From Cyclobacteriaceae bacterium (GTDB lineage: Bacteria > Bacteroidota > Bacteroidia > Cytophagales > Cyclobacteriaceae), in assembly GCA_028278225.1 (NCBI GenBank), contig JANQEU010000047.1, positions 1 through 64,000 on the forward strand: 64,000 nt of DNA, read 5' to 3'. Under the pieces are notes generated by a model, which saw nothing but the letters and a program-made list of their open reading frames with translations, searched no databases and was not told the origin of the DNA. The position numbers were made by a program, and so were the translations under genes. The first letter of the stretch is position 1. Each line of letters starts with the position of its first letter. Shown here in pieces: positions 36,867 to 46,566 of the stretch.

Positions 36867-37630
36867 CCGTATATCTCATTGAGCACTGCCGCCAGCCGGA
36901 TCCCGGCCTGAAGTAATCTTCGATTCAGCGCTTCGATATTGTCATAGTTATACCGGTAATTGATTTTTTTGTCATCGGGCAGGTCATAAACCTGCGGACG
37001 GAGGGCTTTTGATTCATCCGCCCAGGTTACGATATCATCATCCTGCCAATCCCTGATCTCGGACTCAGTTGCGTGGTTTATCCATTCGACGTACTCCGTG
37101 TAACTATATTGCTGTCCGTCGATGATGCCGGAATCCCAAACCCGATGGAGATTTGAACTTTGCCAAAAGTACTCTACCCTCACATCATTCCCTCCACGGT
37201 CTTCACCGTTGCCAACGTGAAGTGGCTGATGAATGTCCCCTATTAAGTGGACAAGGCACTTAATGGCAAATGCCTCATCCTCATCGGTGAATTGCTTCGA
37301 TTTCAATTCACTTATCAAACGATTGATCGTCTGGATCACATCTCCCTCTTCGGGGACACCAGCTTCCGCATAGGTCTTATCATCGGGGATGGTGCAATAA
37401 TGCCAGGGGTTCATGTGTCTGTAACGGGCATCTGATTTGATGAAATCCATGTAATTGCTGATCTCCGCCAGGTTTTCATTGCCGAGAATCTCTTTGATAG
37501 CTTTACTTGCTTTCCTGCTTAAGTGTCTCTCTGCGATCTCCCCGACGACGCGGTGGCCTGTTTGCCCCCACCCATCCGACTGGCTAATACTTATTTGGAC
37601 CAATAACAGTGTGAAAAGGATTCGTCGCAT
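36863..37630 (-). CDS. Secreted S1/P1-type nuclease
   Basis: 255 residues with a signal peptide cleaved to expose Trp21, the N-terminal zinc ligand of the family. Other zinc ligands follow the P1 spacing: His26, Asp62, His77, His128, Asp132, His138, His162, Asp166. The enzyme cuts single-stranded DNA and RNA and can remove 3'-phosphates, probably for nutrient scavenging. It should be active, as all ligands are present. Confidence 0.93.
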   Translation of the reverse strand: MRRILFTLLLVQISISQSDGWGQTGHRVVGEIAERHLSRKASKAIKEILGNENLAEISNYMDFIKSDARYRHMNPWHYCTIPDDKTYAEAGVPEEGDVIQTINRLISELKSKQFTDEDEAFAIKCLVHLIGDIHQPLHVGNGEDRGGNDVRVEYFWQSSNLHRVWDSGIIDGQQYSYTEYVEWINHATESEIRDWQDDDIVTWADESKALRPQVYDLPDDKKINYRYNYDNIEALNRRLLQAGIRLAAVLNEIYG

Positions 37631-37692
37631 TGTACGGACATTGTTGCAACCGCAAAGAATGCAGTTTTTGCGAAAATCAGGGAATAAATAAA

Positions 37693-37727
37693 GAAAAAAG
37701 GCGCTATCCGGGAATGGATATGCGCCT
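37693..37727 (-). terminator. Rho-independent terminator
   Basis: Minus-strand reading: AGGCGC-A-TATCC, six-base loop, GGATA-GCGCCT, then a T-tract (plus-strand A-run 37693-37698). The 11-bp stem has one bulge. It lies 125 bp past the COX3-like stop, so it either ends that transcript after a long 3' UTR or a separate small RNA. A second small hairpin (CGCCC-GAA-GGGCG, 37767-37779) sits between. Confidence 0.75.
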
Positions 37728-37852
37728 AATCACCAACCTAACCTAAAAGAAAGCACTTTATAAACGCGCCCGAAGGGCGATTATTTTACATCTTACACTT
37801 TATTATACAGATTTTTTCTAAAAAGGTTACAAAAAAAACTTAAAATAATGCT

Positions 37853-38446
37853 TTAAAGCATCAGAGAGAACGTCACAAAGACCACCGCCCAAACCACACT
37901 CAAAAAATACCATGCGGCTGTTGTGAGTTCCAGTTTAAGTTTTTCATATGGATTGGTACAGACAATCAGTTTATTGACCGGATCGGACAATTTCCTGTTG
38001 AAATACAGCATGAAGTATGCGGATGCAATTATTAGGGTAAGGAGATAGATCAAATGCAATCCGGTGATCAGGGTCAGAAATTTAACGGTGTAAGAATCCG
38101 AATATGCTATGGTGTCTCTCATTCCGATAATTTGAAAGACAAGAAACATAACGCCTGTGATGCAAGCCAGACTGATTCCTTTCAAAAGATTGGCCTTGTT
38201 TTCTATATCATTCAGAAATCTGCCAAAGGGATAAGCTGAAAGAAGCAGCAGGGCGGTACTGACGGCAAAATAATCCGAGAAATACTTTTCCGCATTTGTG
38301 TTTACTGTCCCCAAATAAGCAAGGACCAGGTACAGAAAAATCACAGCGCTTACAAAAAGAAAAAGGTAAAATGTCATCCTGACGTGCAGAAGATTATCCT
38401 TCCGCCTGTTCTTTTCACTCAATTTTACGTCTACTTTTTCTCTCAT
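37853..38446 (-). CDS. Heme-copper oxidase subunit III-like membrane protein
   Basis: 197 residues with five hydrophobic helices, starting at about residues 25, 60, 88, 123 and 172. The sequence TGLHLIYLLTLIIA, then LTTAAWYFLSVVWAVVFVTF, follows the COX3 pattern of bacterial cytochrome oxidases (H of LHxxH; WxFxxxVW). No subunit I or II gene is adjacent, so its oxidase must be elsewhere if it has one. Confidence 0.75.
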   Translation of the reverse strand: MREKVDVKLSEKNRRKDNLLHVRMTFYLFLFVSAVIFLYLVLAYLGTVNTNAEKYFSDYFAVSTALLLLSAYPFGRFLNDIENKANLLKGISLACITGVMFLVFQIIGMRDTIAYSDSYTVKFLTLITGLHLIYLLTLIIASAYFMLYFNRKLSDPVNKLIVCTNPYEKLKLELTTAAWYFLSVVWAVVFVTFSLML

Positions 38447-38520
38447 GAGTTCATTAGGTGCTCTCTACATGCTCTTCAAATTCCTTTTTGACGTACGTTC
38501 ATAAAATGAAGACATTCCGG

Positions 38521-38528
38521 TAATTTTG
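38521..38528 (+). promoter_or_regulatory. Bacteroidota -7 box (TAATTTTG) of mfd
   Basis: Exact TAnnTTTG match 19 bp before the GTG start of mfd. No -33 element at the usual spacing. Confidence 0.4.
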
Positions 38529-38547
38529 CCCCCCTTTAATTTAATAC

Positions 38548-41500
38548 GTGAAGTTGGAAAAACAAGACATCATATCTGTCTACAAAAGCGATTCAACTGT
38601 ACGATCCGTTGCCGATTATCTGGCTGCCAATGATTCTTCCGTTCGGCTGAAAGGTCTCGCGGGCAGTGCGGATGCAATGGTCTGCGCTGCGGTGCGGTCA
38701 TTGATGCCTGACCCGCATCTGGTCATTCTTCACGACAGGGAAGAGGCGGTATATTTTCAAAATGATCTTCAGAATATTTTACCGGATACCGATAAATGCA
38801 AACTGTTTCCAACAAGCCACAAGAAACCATATCAATTCGATGAAATAGAAAATGCCAATGTGCTTCAGCGAGCTGAAGTGCTGACACTTGTGAACAAACC
38901 CGGTAACCAGGATTATATTATTGTATCTTACCCTGAAGCCCTTACGGAAAAAGTAATCAATAAGCGATCACTTGTCGAGCATACCTTCGGAGCGGCAGTG
39001 GGTGAAAAGTTTGATGTGGAGTTCCTTACGGAATTCCTGGAATCGTATGATTTTGAGAGAGTAGAGTTTGTCTATGAAGCGGGCCAGTATTCAGTGCGGG
39101 GCGGGATCATTGATGTTTTTTCCTTTTCCCGGGACTACCCTTGTCGAATCGAGTTGTTCGGTGATGAAATTGAAAGTATCCGGCTATTTGATCCCGAGTC
39201 CCAACTGTCCAGTGATTCTGTTAATGAGATCAACATTATTCCTAATATACAAACCAAGCTGCTTCAGGAGGAAAGGCAGTCATTTCTCGATTTTGTTCCA
39301 AAAGAAACCATTATCTGGATCAAAGATTATCGTGAGGCCATAGATATTATCGATAAGTCATTTGAGAAAGCTTCGCAGTCGTTCGATTCTCTCATGGAGT
39401 TGAGCGCCCATACCCAGGTAATTTCGGACCCGGGATTCCTCTTTGAGGATATTGATTCGTTCCAAAAATCGCTGGGGTCACTGAGGATCGTGGAGTTTGG
39501 CAAAAGATTCTATTTACAGACAAAAGGAGAATTCAATTTTGAGTTTAAGCCCCAGCCTAATTTTAACAAGAATTTTGATCTGCTGGTTGAAAATATCCAA
39601 TCACTCCAGGATGATGGGTTTCGGAGTGCCATCCTGTCGGATTCATATCCGCAGCTCGAAAGACTCGCCACTATATTCGAAGAAATAAATGCGGAGGTAA
39701 AATTCGATCCGATAAAAGGGGGCCTTCGCGAAGGGTTTATCGACAACCTGAACAGGGTTGCTTTTTATACGGACCATCAGATCTTTGACCGATTCCATCT
39801 TGTCAGGTCCAAATCCAAATTCAACAAGAAAAAAGCACTAACCCTTAAGGAGCTAAAAACACTTCAGACAGGTGATTATGTGGTCCACATTGATCATGGA
39901 GTCGCTCGTTTTGCAGGGTTGGATACGGTAGAAGTCAATGGAAATGCGCAAGAGGCCATGCGCCTGGTTTACCGGGACGATGACCTTCTGTACGTCAGCA
40001 TCCATGCGCTGCATAAGATCTCAAAATACAGCGGCAAAGAAGGTGAACCCACGGCAGTAAACAAACTTGGCAGCCCGGAGTGGGAAAACAAGAAGAAAAA
40101 AGTAAAACGAAAGGTCAAGGATATTGCCAAGGATCTCATCGAATTGTATGCAAAGCGAAAAGCTGCACCGGGATTTCGGTATCCTCCTGACAATTTCCTG
40201 CAAGCGGAGCTGGAGTCCAGTTTTCTTTATGAAGATACACCTGATCAAAGCACTTCCACATCCGATGTCAAAAAGGATATGGAGCTGGCCCATCCGATGG
40301 ACAGGCTGGTATGTGGCGATGTGGGGTTTGGTAAAACAGAGGTTGCAATAAGGGCGGCATTTAAGGCAGTTGATGCAGGAAAGCAGGTCGCCGTTTTGGT
40401 TCCGACCACCATACTGGCAATGCAGCACCACAACACATTCAGGGCCAGGCTTGCAAATTTCCCCATAGTGGTAGATTATATCAACCGGTTTAAATCGGCT
40501 AAAGAGGTATCCCGGACAAAAAAGGAACTCAAGGAAGGAAAAATTGACATCCTGATCGGAACACACCGTCTCGTAAACAAGGATCTTGAGTTTAAAGACC
40601 TGGGCCTCCTGGTAGTAGATGAGGAGCAGAAGTTTGGCGTCAAGGTAAAAGAGCGCATCAAGGAAATGCGCGTAAATGTTGACGCGCTGACGTTGACGGC
40701 CACACCAATTCCCAGAACCCTGCATTTTTCCCTGATGGGAGCACGCGATCTATCAATCATATCCACTCCCCCTCCCAACAGACGTCCCGTAACAACAGAG
40801 GTTAGCGAATTCAGGGAGGAGATCATCCGGGACGCCATCAGCCATGAGATCAGGAGGGGTGGTCAGGTTTTTTTCGTCCACAATCGGATCAGCGACATCG
40901 AGCAGATCGCCAATACGGTTTACAAACTTGTCCCGGATGCAAAAATCGGAATTGCGCACGGTCAGATGGAAGGCCGTTTACTGGAAAAAGTAATGATGAA
41001 ATTCATCAATGGTGAGTATGATGTTCTCGTTTCGACCAATATCATCGAATCCGGGTTGGATATCCCCAACGCGAATACCATCATCATCAACCGTGCGCAT
41101 ATGTTTGGCCTTTCCGATCTTCATCAGATGCGGGGCAGGGTAGGTCGATCCAATACCAAAGCATACTGTTATCTCCTGACGCCACCAAGTTCTGTATTGA
41201 CGTCCGACGCCAGAAAACGATTGATAACCCTGGAAGAGTTCTCGGAACTGGGGGATGGATTCAAAGTTGCCATGCGCGATCTGGATATCCGGGGAGCGGG
41301 AAATTTGCTGGGAAGTGAGCAAAGCGGATTTATCAATGATATTGGCTTTGACATGTATCACAAAATACTGGACGAGGCAGTATCGGAGTTAAAAGAGAAT
41401 GAGTTCCAGCAGATCTTTGAAAATGAATTGCTGAAAAGTGAGAACCTGCAGGTTATCAGACAGGATTGCATCATTGAAACAGACCTGGAGATCATCATCC

Positions 41501-41919
41501 CAAATGAATATGTTGCCAATACGGCTGAAAGGCTGCATCTGTACTCCACACTTGACAACATTAATAGTGATTCCGAATTGACTGATTTCGTAAATGGCCT
41601 TAGAGACCGGTTTGGGGAGCTTCCCAATTCGGTGAACGAACTAGTAAAAAGTGTAAAGCTGAGGTGGCTGGGAATACAGCTGGGATTTGAAAAGATCTCT
41701 CTTAAAAACGGCGAGATGAAGTGCTATATCAGTGAGGAAAAAGAAGAAAACTACTTTCAGTCCGATACTTTCGGGAATATCATAAAATTTGTGCAAAAAC
41801 ACCCATTACGATGTAAGATGAAAGAGTATAAAAAACGTCTGATCATTACGGTATACGACGTAATGGAAGTTGATAATGCCGTAGATGCATTGAGCGAGAT
41901 GGAAGCGATTCCCGTATGA
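38548..41919 (+). CDS. mfd: Transcription-repair coupling factor
   Basis: 1123 residues from a GTG start. Domain order is the family's: UvrB-like N-terminal (about 1-330), the RNA-polymerase-interacting CarD-like domain (about 435-530; GDYVVHIDHGVARFAGLD), and a RecG-like motor with Walker A GDVGFGKTE (590-598), DEEQ box (691-694), and a TRCF C-terminal domain. It removes stalled RNA polymerase from DNA lesions and brings in UvrA. Slightly short of the E. coli length but complete. Confidence 0.97.
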   Translation: MKLEKQDIISVYKSDSTVRSVADYLAANDSSVRLKGLAGSADAMVCAAVRSLMPDPHLVILHDREEAVYFQNDLQNILPDTDKCKLFPTSHKKPYQFDEIENANVLQRAEVLTLVNKPGNQDYIIVSYPEALTEKVINKRSLVEHTFGAAVGEKFDVEFLTEFLESYDFERVEFVYEAGQYSVRGGIIDVFSFSRDYPCRIELFGDEIESIRLFDPESQLSSDSVNEINIIPNIQTKLLQEERQSFLDFVPKETIIWIKDYREAIDIIDKSFEKASQSFDSLMELSAHTQVISDPGFLFEDIDSFQKSLGSLRIVEFGKRFYLQTKGEFNFEFKPQPNFNKNFDLLVENIQSLQDDGFRSAILSDSYPQLERLATIFEEINAEVKFDPIKGGLREGFIDNLNRVAFYTDHQIFDRFHLVRSKSKFNKKKALTLKELKTLQTGDYVVHIDHGVARFAGLDTVEVNGNAQEAMRLVYRDDDLLYVSIHALHKISKYSGKEGEPTAVNKLGSPEWENKKKKVKRKVKDIAKDLIELYAKRKAAPGFRYPPDNFLQAELESSFLYEDTPDQSTSTSDVKKDMELAHPMDRLVCGDVGFGKTEVAIRAAFKAVDAGKQVAVLVPTTILAMQHHNTFRARLANFPIVVDYINRFKSAKEVSRTKKELKEGKIDILIGTHRLVNKDLEFKDLGLLVVDEEQKFGVKVKERIKEMRVNVDALTLTATPIPRTLHFSLMGARDLSIISTPPPNRRPVTTEVSEFREEIIRDAISHEIRRGGQVFFVHNRISDIEQIANTVYKLVPDAKIGIAHGQMEGRLLEKVMMKFINGEYDVLVSTNIIESGLDIPNANTIIINRAHMFGLSDLHQMRGRVGRSNTKAYCYLLTPPSSVLTSDARKRLITLEEFSELGDGFKVAMRDLDIRGAGNLLGSEQSGFINDIGFDMYHKILDEAVSELKENEFQQIFENELLKSENLQVIRQDCIIETDLEIIIPNEYVANTAERLHLYSTLDNINSDSELTDFVNGLRDRFGELPNSVNELVKSVKLRWLGIQLGFEKISLKNGEMKCYISEEKEENYFQSDTFGNIIKFVQKHPLRCKMKEYKKRLIITVYDVMEVDNAVDALSEMEAIPV

Positions 41920-41997
41920 TTTGTCAAATTGCACAATAAAACTCCCTTTTTGCCATTTAATAATAGTATAAGGTGTTATAGTTTACCTTTTCTGAGG

Positions 41998-42005
41998 TAT
42001 TTTTG
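41998..42005 (+). promoter_or_regulatory. Bacteroidota -7 box (TATTTTTG) of gldJ
   Basis: TATTTTTG fits TAnnTTTG, 51 bp before the gldJ ATG. No -33 element seen. Confidence 0.35.
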
Positions 42006-42056
42006 AAATATTTGTATTAATTAGTAGCTTAACGCGCTTGAATAAGTAAACAGGTT

Positions 42057-43370
42057 ATGAAAAAGATTTTGAACGCGGCTAAATTTCTCTCGTTTTCTTC
42101 ACTGGCCGCTATCATATTAAGCTCATGTTTTGGGGGTGGGGCCCCGAACAGTACAAGTCCCGGTTCGATCAGTACCGCCACCGGGATGGAATATAATGCT
42201 GAGGGTGGCTTTCAGGTAAATCCGTACCAGGGTCAGCCTGAGGGACCAAATCTTGTATTTATTGAGGGAGGCCGGACCGTACTGGGTTCATTCGAAGAAG
42301 ACATCATTCACTCCAGAGATAATGTTGAAAGAGCAGTTACAGTTGCCTCATTTTATATGGATGAGACGGAGGTGGCCAACATTCACTGGCTCGAATATGA
42401 ATACTTTATTAAGGCCGATTCCGACGAAGTATACTGGAGAAATAATCTCCCGGATACTACGGTCTGGACCAAGGACCTGGCCTACAACGATCCATACGTA
42501 GCCCATTACTACAGGTACCCCGGATTTAGGTTTTTCCCGGTAGTCGGTATTAATTGGAGACAGGCAGTCAATTACTGCAGATGGAGAACGGAAGTGGTAA
42601 ATTTCAAGTTGGCTGACGATGCGGGCTATTATGACGATGTGCTTGCTGCTGATGACGCATTTGCCGGAGCCGAATCCGCGGCGCCATCATTGACCAAGCC
42701 TCCGCTGGAGTCCGGTATCATCCTTCCAAATTATCGTTTACCAACTGAGGCTGAGTGGGAATATGCCGCTCAGGCACTGATCGGAACGCAATGGTTGGAT
42801 GAAACACAAACCCACAGAAGACTTTATCCCTGGGATGGTCACGCACTACGAAATCCTTATGGCAAAAGCATGGGTTTCTTCCTCGCCAACTTCAAAAGAG
42901 GCAGGGGTGACTATGCCGGAATTGCCGGTAAACTGAATGACGGGGCCATGATCCCTACCTATATATACAGCTATCCGCCTAACGATTTTGGGCTTTACAA
43001 TATGGCTGGAAATGTAAACGAGTGGGTACAGGATGTCTATCGGCCACTATCATTTCAGGATATGGAAGATATGAATCCCGTAAGGCGAGATGGATTCCTG
43101 GATGAGGAAAGTGGATACGATGCGCAATGGAACTTCATTGGAAATGAATCTCCATATACGGAAGAGGAAGCTGCGGCTGCCGGTATCTCTCCAAAAGAAT
43201 ACAATGCTGACAATCCTCCGATGAAGCGGATGAGGGTTTACAAAGGCGGCTCATGGCAGGATGTGGCTTACTGGTTATCACCCGGAACACGAAGAGCAAT
43301 CTTTGAAGATTCCACGACCTCTACGATCGGGTTCAGGTGTGCTATGATCCGGGCCGGAACGAATTACTAA
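42057..43370 (+). CDS. gldJ: Gliding-motility/type IX secretion lipoprotein GldJ
   Basis: 437 residues. Lipobox Cys24 (ILSSCFGGG). The rest is a formylglycine-generating-enzyme-like (SUMF1) fold: NLVFIEGGRTVLGSFEED, LPTEAEWEYAAQ, YNMAGNVNEWVQDVY and VYKGGSWQDVAYWLSPGTRR near the end. STATGMEYNAEGGF near the start is GldJ/GldK-like; the length is below that of flavobacterial GldJ. Such proteins are outer-membrane components of the gliding/T9SS machine and lack enzyme activity. A GldK assignment cannot be ruled out; no gldL/M/N follow, which favours GldJ. A terminator follows. Confidence 0.8.
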   Translation: MKKILNAAKFLSFSSLAAIILSSCFGGGAPNSTSPGSISTATGMEYNAEGGFQVNPYQGQPEGPNLVFIEGGRTVLGSFEEDIIHSRDNVERAVTVASFYMDETEVANIHWLEYEYFIKADSDEVYWRNNLPDTTVWTKDLAYNDPYVAHYYRYPGFRFFPVVGINWRQAVNYCRWRTEVVNFKLADDAGYYDDVLAADDAFAGAESAAPSLTKPPLESGIILPNYRLPTEAEWEYAAQALIGTQWLDETQTHRRLYPWDGHALRNPYGKSMGFFLANFKRGRGDYAGIAGKLNDGAMIPTYIYSYPPNDFGLYNMAGNVNEWVQDVYRPLSFQDMEDMNPVRRDGFLDEESGYDAQWNFIGNESPYTEEEAAAAGISPKEYNADNPPMKRMRVYKGGSWQDVAYWLSPGTRRAIFEDSTTSTIGFRCAMIRAGTNY

Positions 43371-43393
43371 GAAAAGAATAACTAAAAGATATG

Positions 43394-43419
43394 AAAGCCG
43401 CCTTTGAGCGGCTTTTTTT
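43394..43419 (+). terminator. Rho-independent terminator of gldJ
   Basis: AAAGCCGC, 6-base loop, GCGGCTTT, then a run of T to 43419. A strong GC-rich 8-bp stem 24 bp after the gldJ stop. Confidence 0.9.
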
Positions 43420-43590
43420 ATCTCCGGCTCAAAGGGTTATTCCGTACAACACCGACAACACTTAACTACAGGTATTAACACGATCGTCTTTCAGGTTTAC
43501 AAAATCCCGTGCGGGTTATCCGAACTTAATTCCAATTAGGTTTTACTGCATATATTTAGGGTCTCCTGCAACCGGACTTTGATAATAAGC

Positions 43591-44556
43591 ATGAAAGCTC
43601 TTGTATTTACAAAATACGGATCCCCTGAAAGTGTGCTTCAGCTTACGGAAGTTCCTGAACCTATCCCCAAAGAGGAGGAGGTTTTGATAAAAGTTCATGC
43701 GACAGCTGCGAATGATTGGGACTGGAGTATGGTGAGAGGTAAGCCTTATCTGTACCGCCTGATGTTCGGTATCAAAAAACCGAAGCATCAAATACCGGGT
43801 ATGGAAATGGCGGGTGTAGTCGAAGCCATTGGCTCCGGTGTATTGTCATTTAAGGTTGGAGATCCGGTCTATGGTGATACTTCAGCGTACGGGTTTGGTA
43901 CCTATGCGGAATATGTGTGCGTCAATGAGAAAGCGTTAACACGAAAGCCCGACAGAATTGGATTTGAGGAAGCTGCTGCAATCTCACATGCCTCAATGCT
44001 GGCAATGCAGGGATTCGATATTGGTCATCTTCAGGATGGACAGAAAGTACTGATAAACGGAGCAGGGGGAGGTGTAGGAACATTCGGTCTCCAGATTGCC
44101 AAACAGCATAACGCGGAAGTAACCGGTGTGGATACCGGAGATAAGCTTAAAATGATGGATTCAATTGGCTATGACCATATCATTGATTATAAAAAAGAGG
44201 ATTTTACGAAAAACGGAAAGCAATACGACCTCATTCTTGACTGTAAGACAACCCGATCACCTATAGCTTACTTGCGATCATTGACGACCAATGGCAGATA
44301 TGTTACAGTAGGGGGGCATCTCAATCGTCTGCTTCATCTGTTTTTTTTGAGGCCGTGGATTTCATTGTTCAGTAGCAAGAGTGTACATATCCTGGCCCTT
44401 AAACCAAACAAAGGTTTAAAGGTTATTAATGAGCTATTCGAATCCAATAAAATAGAATGCGTGCTAGACGGACCTTATGCACTGGAAGACGGACCAAAGG
44501 CCCTTCAATATTTTGGCGACGGGAAACATCAGGGTAAAGTGGTAATTTCCGTTTGA
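43591..44556 (+). CDS. MDR-superfamily oxidoreductase (quinone-reductase-like)
   Basis: 321 residues from the ATG at 43591 (the frame opens at TTG 43579). GroES-like N domain (MKALVFTKYGSPESVL, MEMAGVVEAIG) and Rossmann domain with GAGGGVGTFG. No Cys zinc ligands are seen, so it belongs to the zinc-free quinone reductase class. Likely NADPH-dependent reduction of quinones or enones. Confidence 0.9.
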   Translation: MKALVFTKYGSPESVLQLTEVPEPIPKEEEVLIKVHATAANDWDWSMVRGKPYLYRLMFGIKKPKHQIPGMEMAGVVEAIGSGVLSFKVGDPVYGDTSAYGFGTYAEYVCVNEKALTRKPDRIGFEEAAAISHASMLAMQGFDIGHLQDGQKVLINGAGGGVGTFGLQIAKQHNAEVTGVDTGDKLKMMDSIGYDHIIDYKKEDFTKNGKQYDLILDCKTTRSPIAYLRSLTTNGRYVTVGGHLNRLLHLFFLRPWISLFSSKSVHILALKPNKGLKVINELFESNKIECVLDGPYALEDGPKALQYFGDGKHQGKVVISV

Positions 44557-44672
44557 CAAAAAAGCCTCTGTCCAAATAAAAGTAATAGGTGAATATTACG
44601 TCAATAACGTCGAATGCACGGGTTTATCATCACCCATAAAAAGCGTCCGTCCCGGGAAAGCCGGCTTCTGAT

Positions 44673-45293
44673 TCAATTATGATACTTCACACACCGGGTA
44701 CTCAGGTAATGCTGGTCGCCGACAATGGAATGATATACATCTCCCGAACCTTTTTTCAAAGTGATGATGCCCGCCGAATTTCTGTCCTTCAATTCATTGT
44801 CCCACCAGTTGCCACTGAGTGTAAGATCCCTGAAAACAGGTCCGGGTTCGCCAAATCCACCGAAAGACATATGCATATCTCCATGCTGCTGCTCCATAAT
44901 GAATTTGCCGGTATGGTGTCTACCACCGAAAAACCCAAAGAGGTGTTTCCATTCATGAATGGTAGGTACATGCCAGCCTTCAGGGCAGGCCTTATTCGCC
45001 TGTTCATAATTATACAGTCGGCCGTATTTCTCGCAGTACTCTTTGATATCATTATAACAAAATGATCCCTCTATTTCATATTTCACGTTTTCAGCATACC
45101 AGGTACGTTCGATATCAGCGCCATGATGATGACGTATAAAAGTGATGGTCTGATATACGCGGCCATCTCTGGGATCCGTGAAAGTTCCGGTTGTGTGTTC
45201 AAATTTCTTTGGATTTTGACAATAGACTGCGGTGATCATCAAAACAAAAAATGACAAAAAAAGTACAAATTTAGTTTTCACATTTGTTGGCAT
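44673..45293 (-). CDS. Secreted FISUMP-domain protein
   Basis: 206 residues from the ATG at 45293, which gives signal peptide ending MITAVYCQ; the frame could open at 45332. The FISUMP (Fibrobacter succinogenes major paralogous) pattern is FTDPRDGRVYQTITF, TWYAENVKYE, LYNYEQANKACPEGWHVPTIHEWKHLF. A fold distantly related to C-type-lectin/FGE-like surface domains. Unusually His-rich (HHHG, GRHHTGKF, HGDMHMS), which could bind metal. Confidence 0.85.
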   Translation of the reverse strand: MPTNVKTKFVLFLSFFVLMITAVYCQNPKKFEHTTGTFTDPRDGRVYQTITFIRHHHGADIERTWYAENVKYEIEGSFCYNDIKEYCEKYGRLYNYEQANKACPEGWHVPTIHEWKHLFGFFGGRHHTGKFIMEQQHGDMHMSFGGFGEPGPVFRDLTLSGNWWDNELKDRNSAGIITLKKGSGDVYHSIVGDQHYLSTRCVKYHN

Positions 45294-45474
45294 CTGGTTC
45301 AAACAGAATGCTCTGATAGTTAAATCAGACAAGTTAATTTAATAGAATTTCTTCATTTTCCCGTGGTTCAGCTTTTGACCTGCCCCAAATCAGATATAAT
45401 GTGATCAGTTTTTCTTTCGTGATCCATTAAAGAGGATGAGACGGACACCTCTTCTCCTGCTTATCATGTAGTGG

Positions 45475-46176
45475 TCACTTACCACTCGCCACGGCCAAAA
45501 CACTAATATTTCCAACTCCCGCATTTTCAAGCTCCAGGCATAGCGAACATGTAGTGGCGCCCGTGGTGATGACGTCATCCACCACAATGACCGATTTATC
45601 AACCAATTGGTCCGGATCAGATACGCTGAATATCTTTTCGACATTTTTCCACCTCTCCACCTTGCTCTTCTTGGTCTGGGTCGTGGTTTCACGGATCCTT
45701 GAAACAACGCCCGCATCCGTTTTGATATCCAGGGACCTTGACAAACCCGATGCGATGGCATCACTTTGATTGTATCCTCTTGACCTGATCTTATTCTTGT
45801 GGATTGGGACCGGTATGATCAGATCATATGTACCAATGGAATCACGGACATGTTCACCAAACCACTCTCCAAGCTTTTCCCCGATCTCAAAGTTTCCTCC
45901 ATACTTGAGTGCATGCAGCAGATGTTGCGCAATCCCCGCCTTATGAAAATGGAGAAAGGTCGACGCAAAATTTACCTTGGGAACCGAAACAAATTTTTGA
46001 AAAATCGGGTTTAACGGGTCCAAATGATAATTTGTAACCGGCAGCCCCACCCGGCAATTGGTACATACATACTCTTCATTCTTAAGTAATACCTCCTTGC
46101 AATTGAGACACACCCGAGGAAATACAAGTGAAACAAAATCTTCCCAAATTACTTTTGCGTATGTAGTAATTACCAT
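45475..46176 (-). CDS. ComF-family phosphoribosyltransferase-like protein
   Basis: 233 residues. N-terminal zinc finger Cys23-x2-Cys26...Cys38-x2-Cys41, then a type I PRTase fold with the PRPP loop VIVVDDVITTGAT (196-208). ComF helps take up transforming DNA in competent bacteria; in others its job is unclear. Divergent by 21 bp from the hypothetical gene at 46198. Confidence 0.9.
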   Translation of the reverse strand: MVITTYAKVIWEDFVSLVFPRVCLNCKEVLLKNEEYVCTNCRVGLPVTNYHLDPLNPIFQKFVSVPKVNFASTFLHFHKAGIAQHLLHALKYGGNFEIGEKLGEWFGEHVRDSIGTYDLIIPVPIHKNKIRSRGYNQSDAIASGLSRSLDIKTDAGVVSRIRETTTQTKKSKVERWKNVEKIFSVSDPDQLVDKSVIVVDDVITTGATTCSLCLELENAGVGNISVLAVASGK

Positions 46177-46197
46177 GGTACTGAAATTAGAAATAAT

Positions 46198-46560
46198 ATG
46201 GTATATAAAAAAGACCTGGATCTGGAAAAACGGTGGGTACGATTAAAAGATGAGATTGCAAGCTTTGGTCATAAGAAACCAAAAGATCTGAATACAGTAT
46301 TATTTCTTATAGGCGTTCAGGAACTAGGGAAGGGAAACAAGTTCTTTACAAAGGAAGAAAAACAGGATTTAATACATATTGCCATTTGCAAAGTCCTTTC
46401 TTTATCCGGGTATTATGAGCTGGAGGGATTGGACCAGGATGGGTGGCCTCATTGGAAACTGGTTAAGAAATTACCTCGTTTTGATTTGATAGAACAAGAA
46501 AAGCTTCTCAAAATGCATGTTATTGAATATTTTGAAAAAGAATTGGGAATGGTACTGTAA
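46198..46560 (+). CDS. Conserved hypothetical protein
   Basis: 120 residues, cytosolic, mainly helical. Features: LEKRWVRLKDEIASFGH, LNTVLFLIGVQELGKG, and WKLVKKLPRFDLIEQEKLLKMHVIEYF. No family recognised. It is 6 bp before the DUF4175 gene, so it is the likely first gene of the large plus-strand operon here. Confidence 0.6.
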   Translation: MVYKKDLDLEKRWVRLKDEIASFGHKKPKDLNTVLFLIGVQELGKGNKFFTKEEKQDLIHIAICKVLSLSGYYELEGLDQDGWPHWKLVKKLPRFDLIEQEKLLKMHVIEYFEKELGMVL

Positions 46561-46566
46561 GATATT

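Noticed and set aside
43394-43415. Riboswitch after gldJ
   Set aside because: The hairpin with T-run is a plain terminator and lies downstream of the gene.
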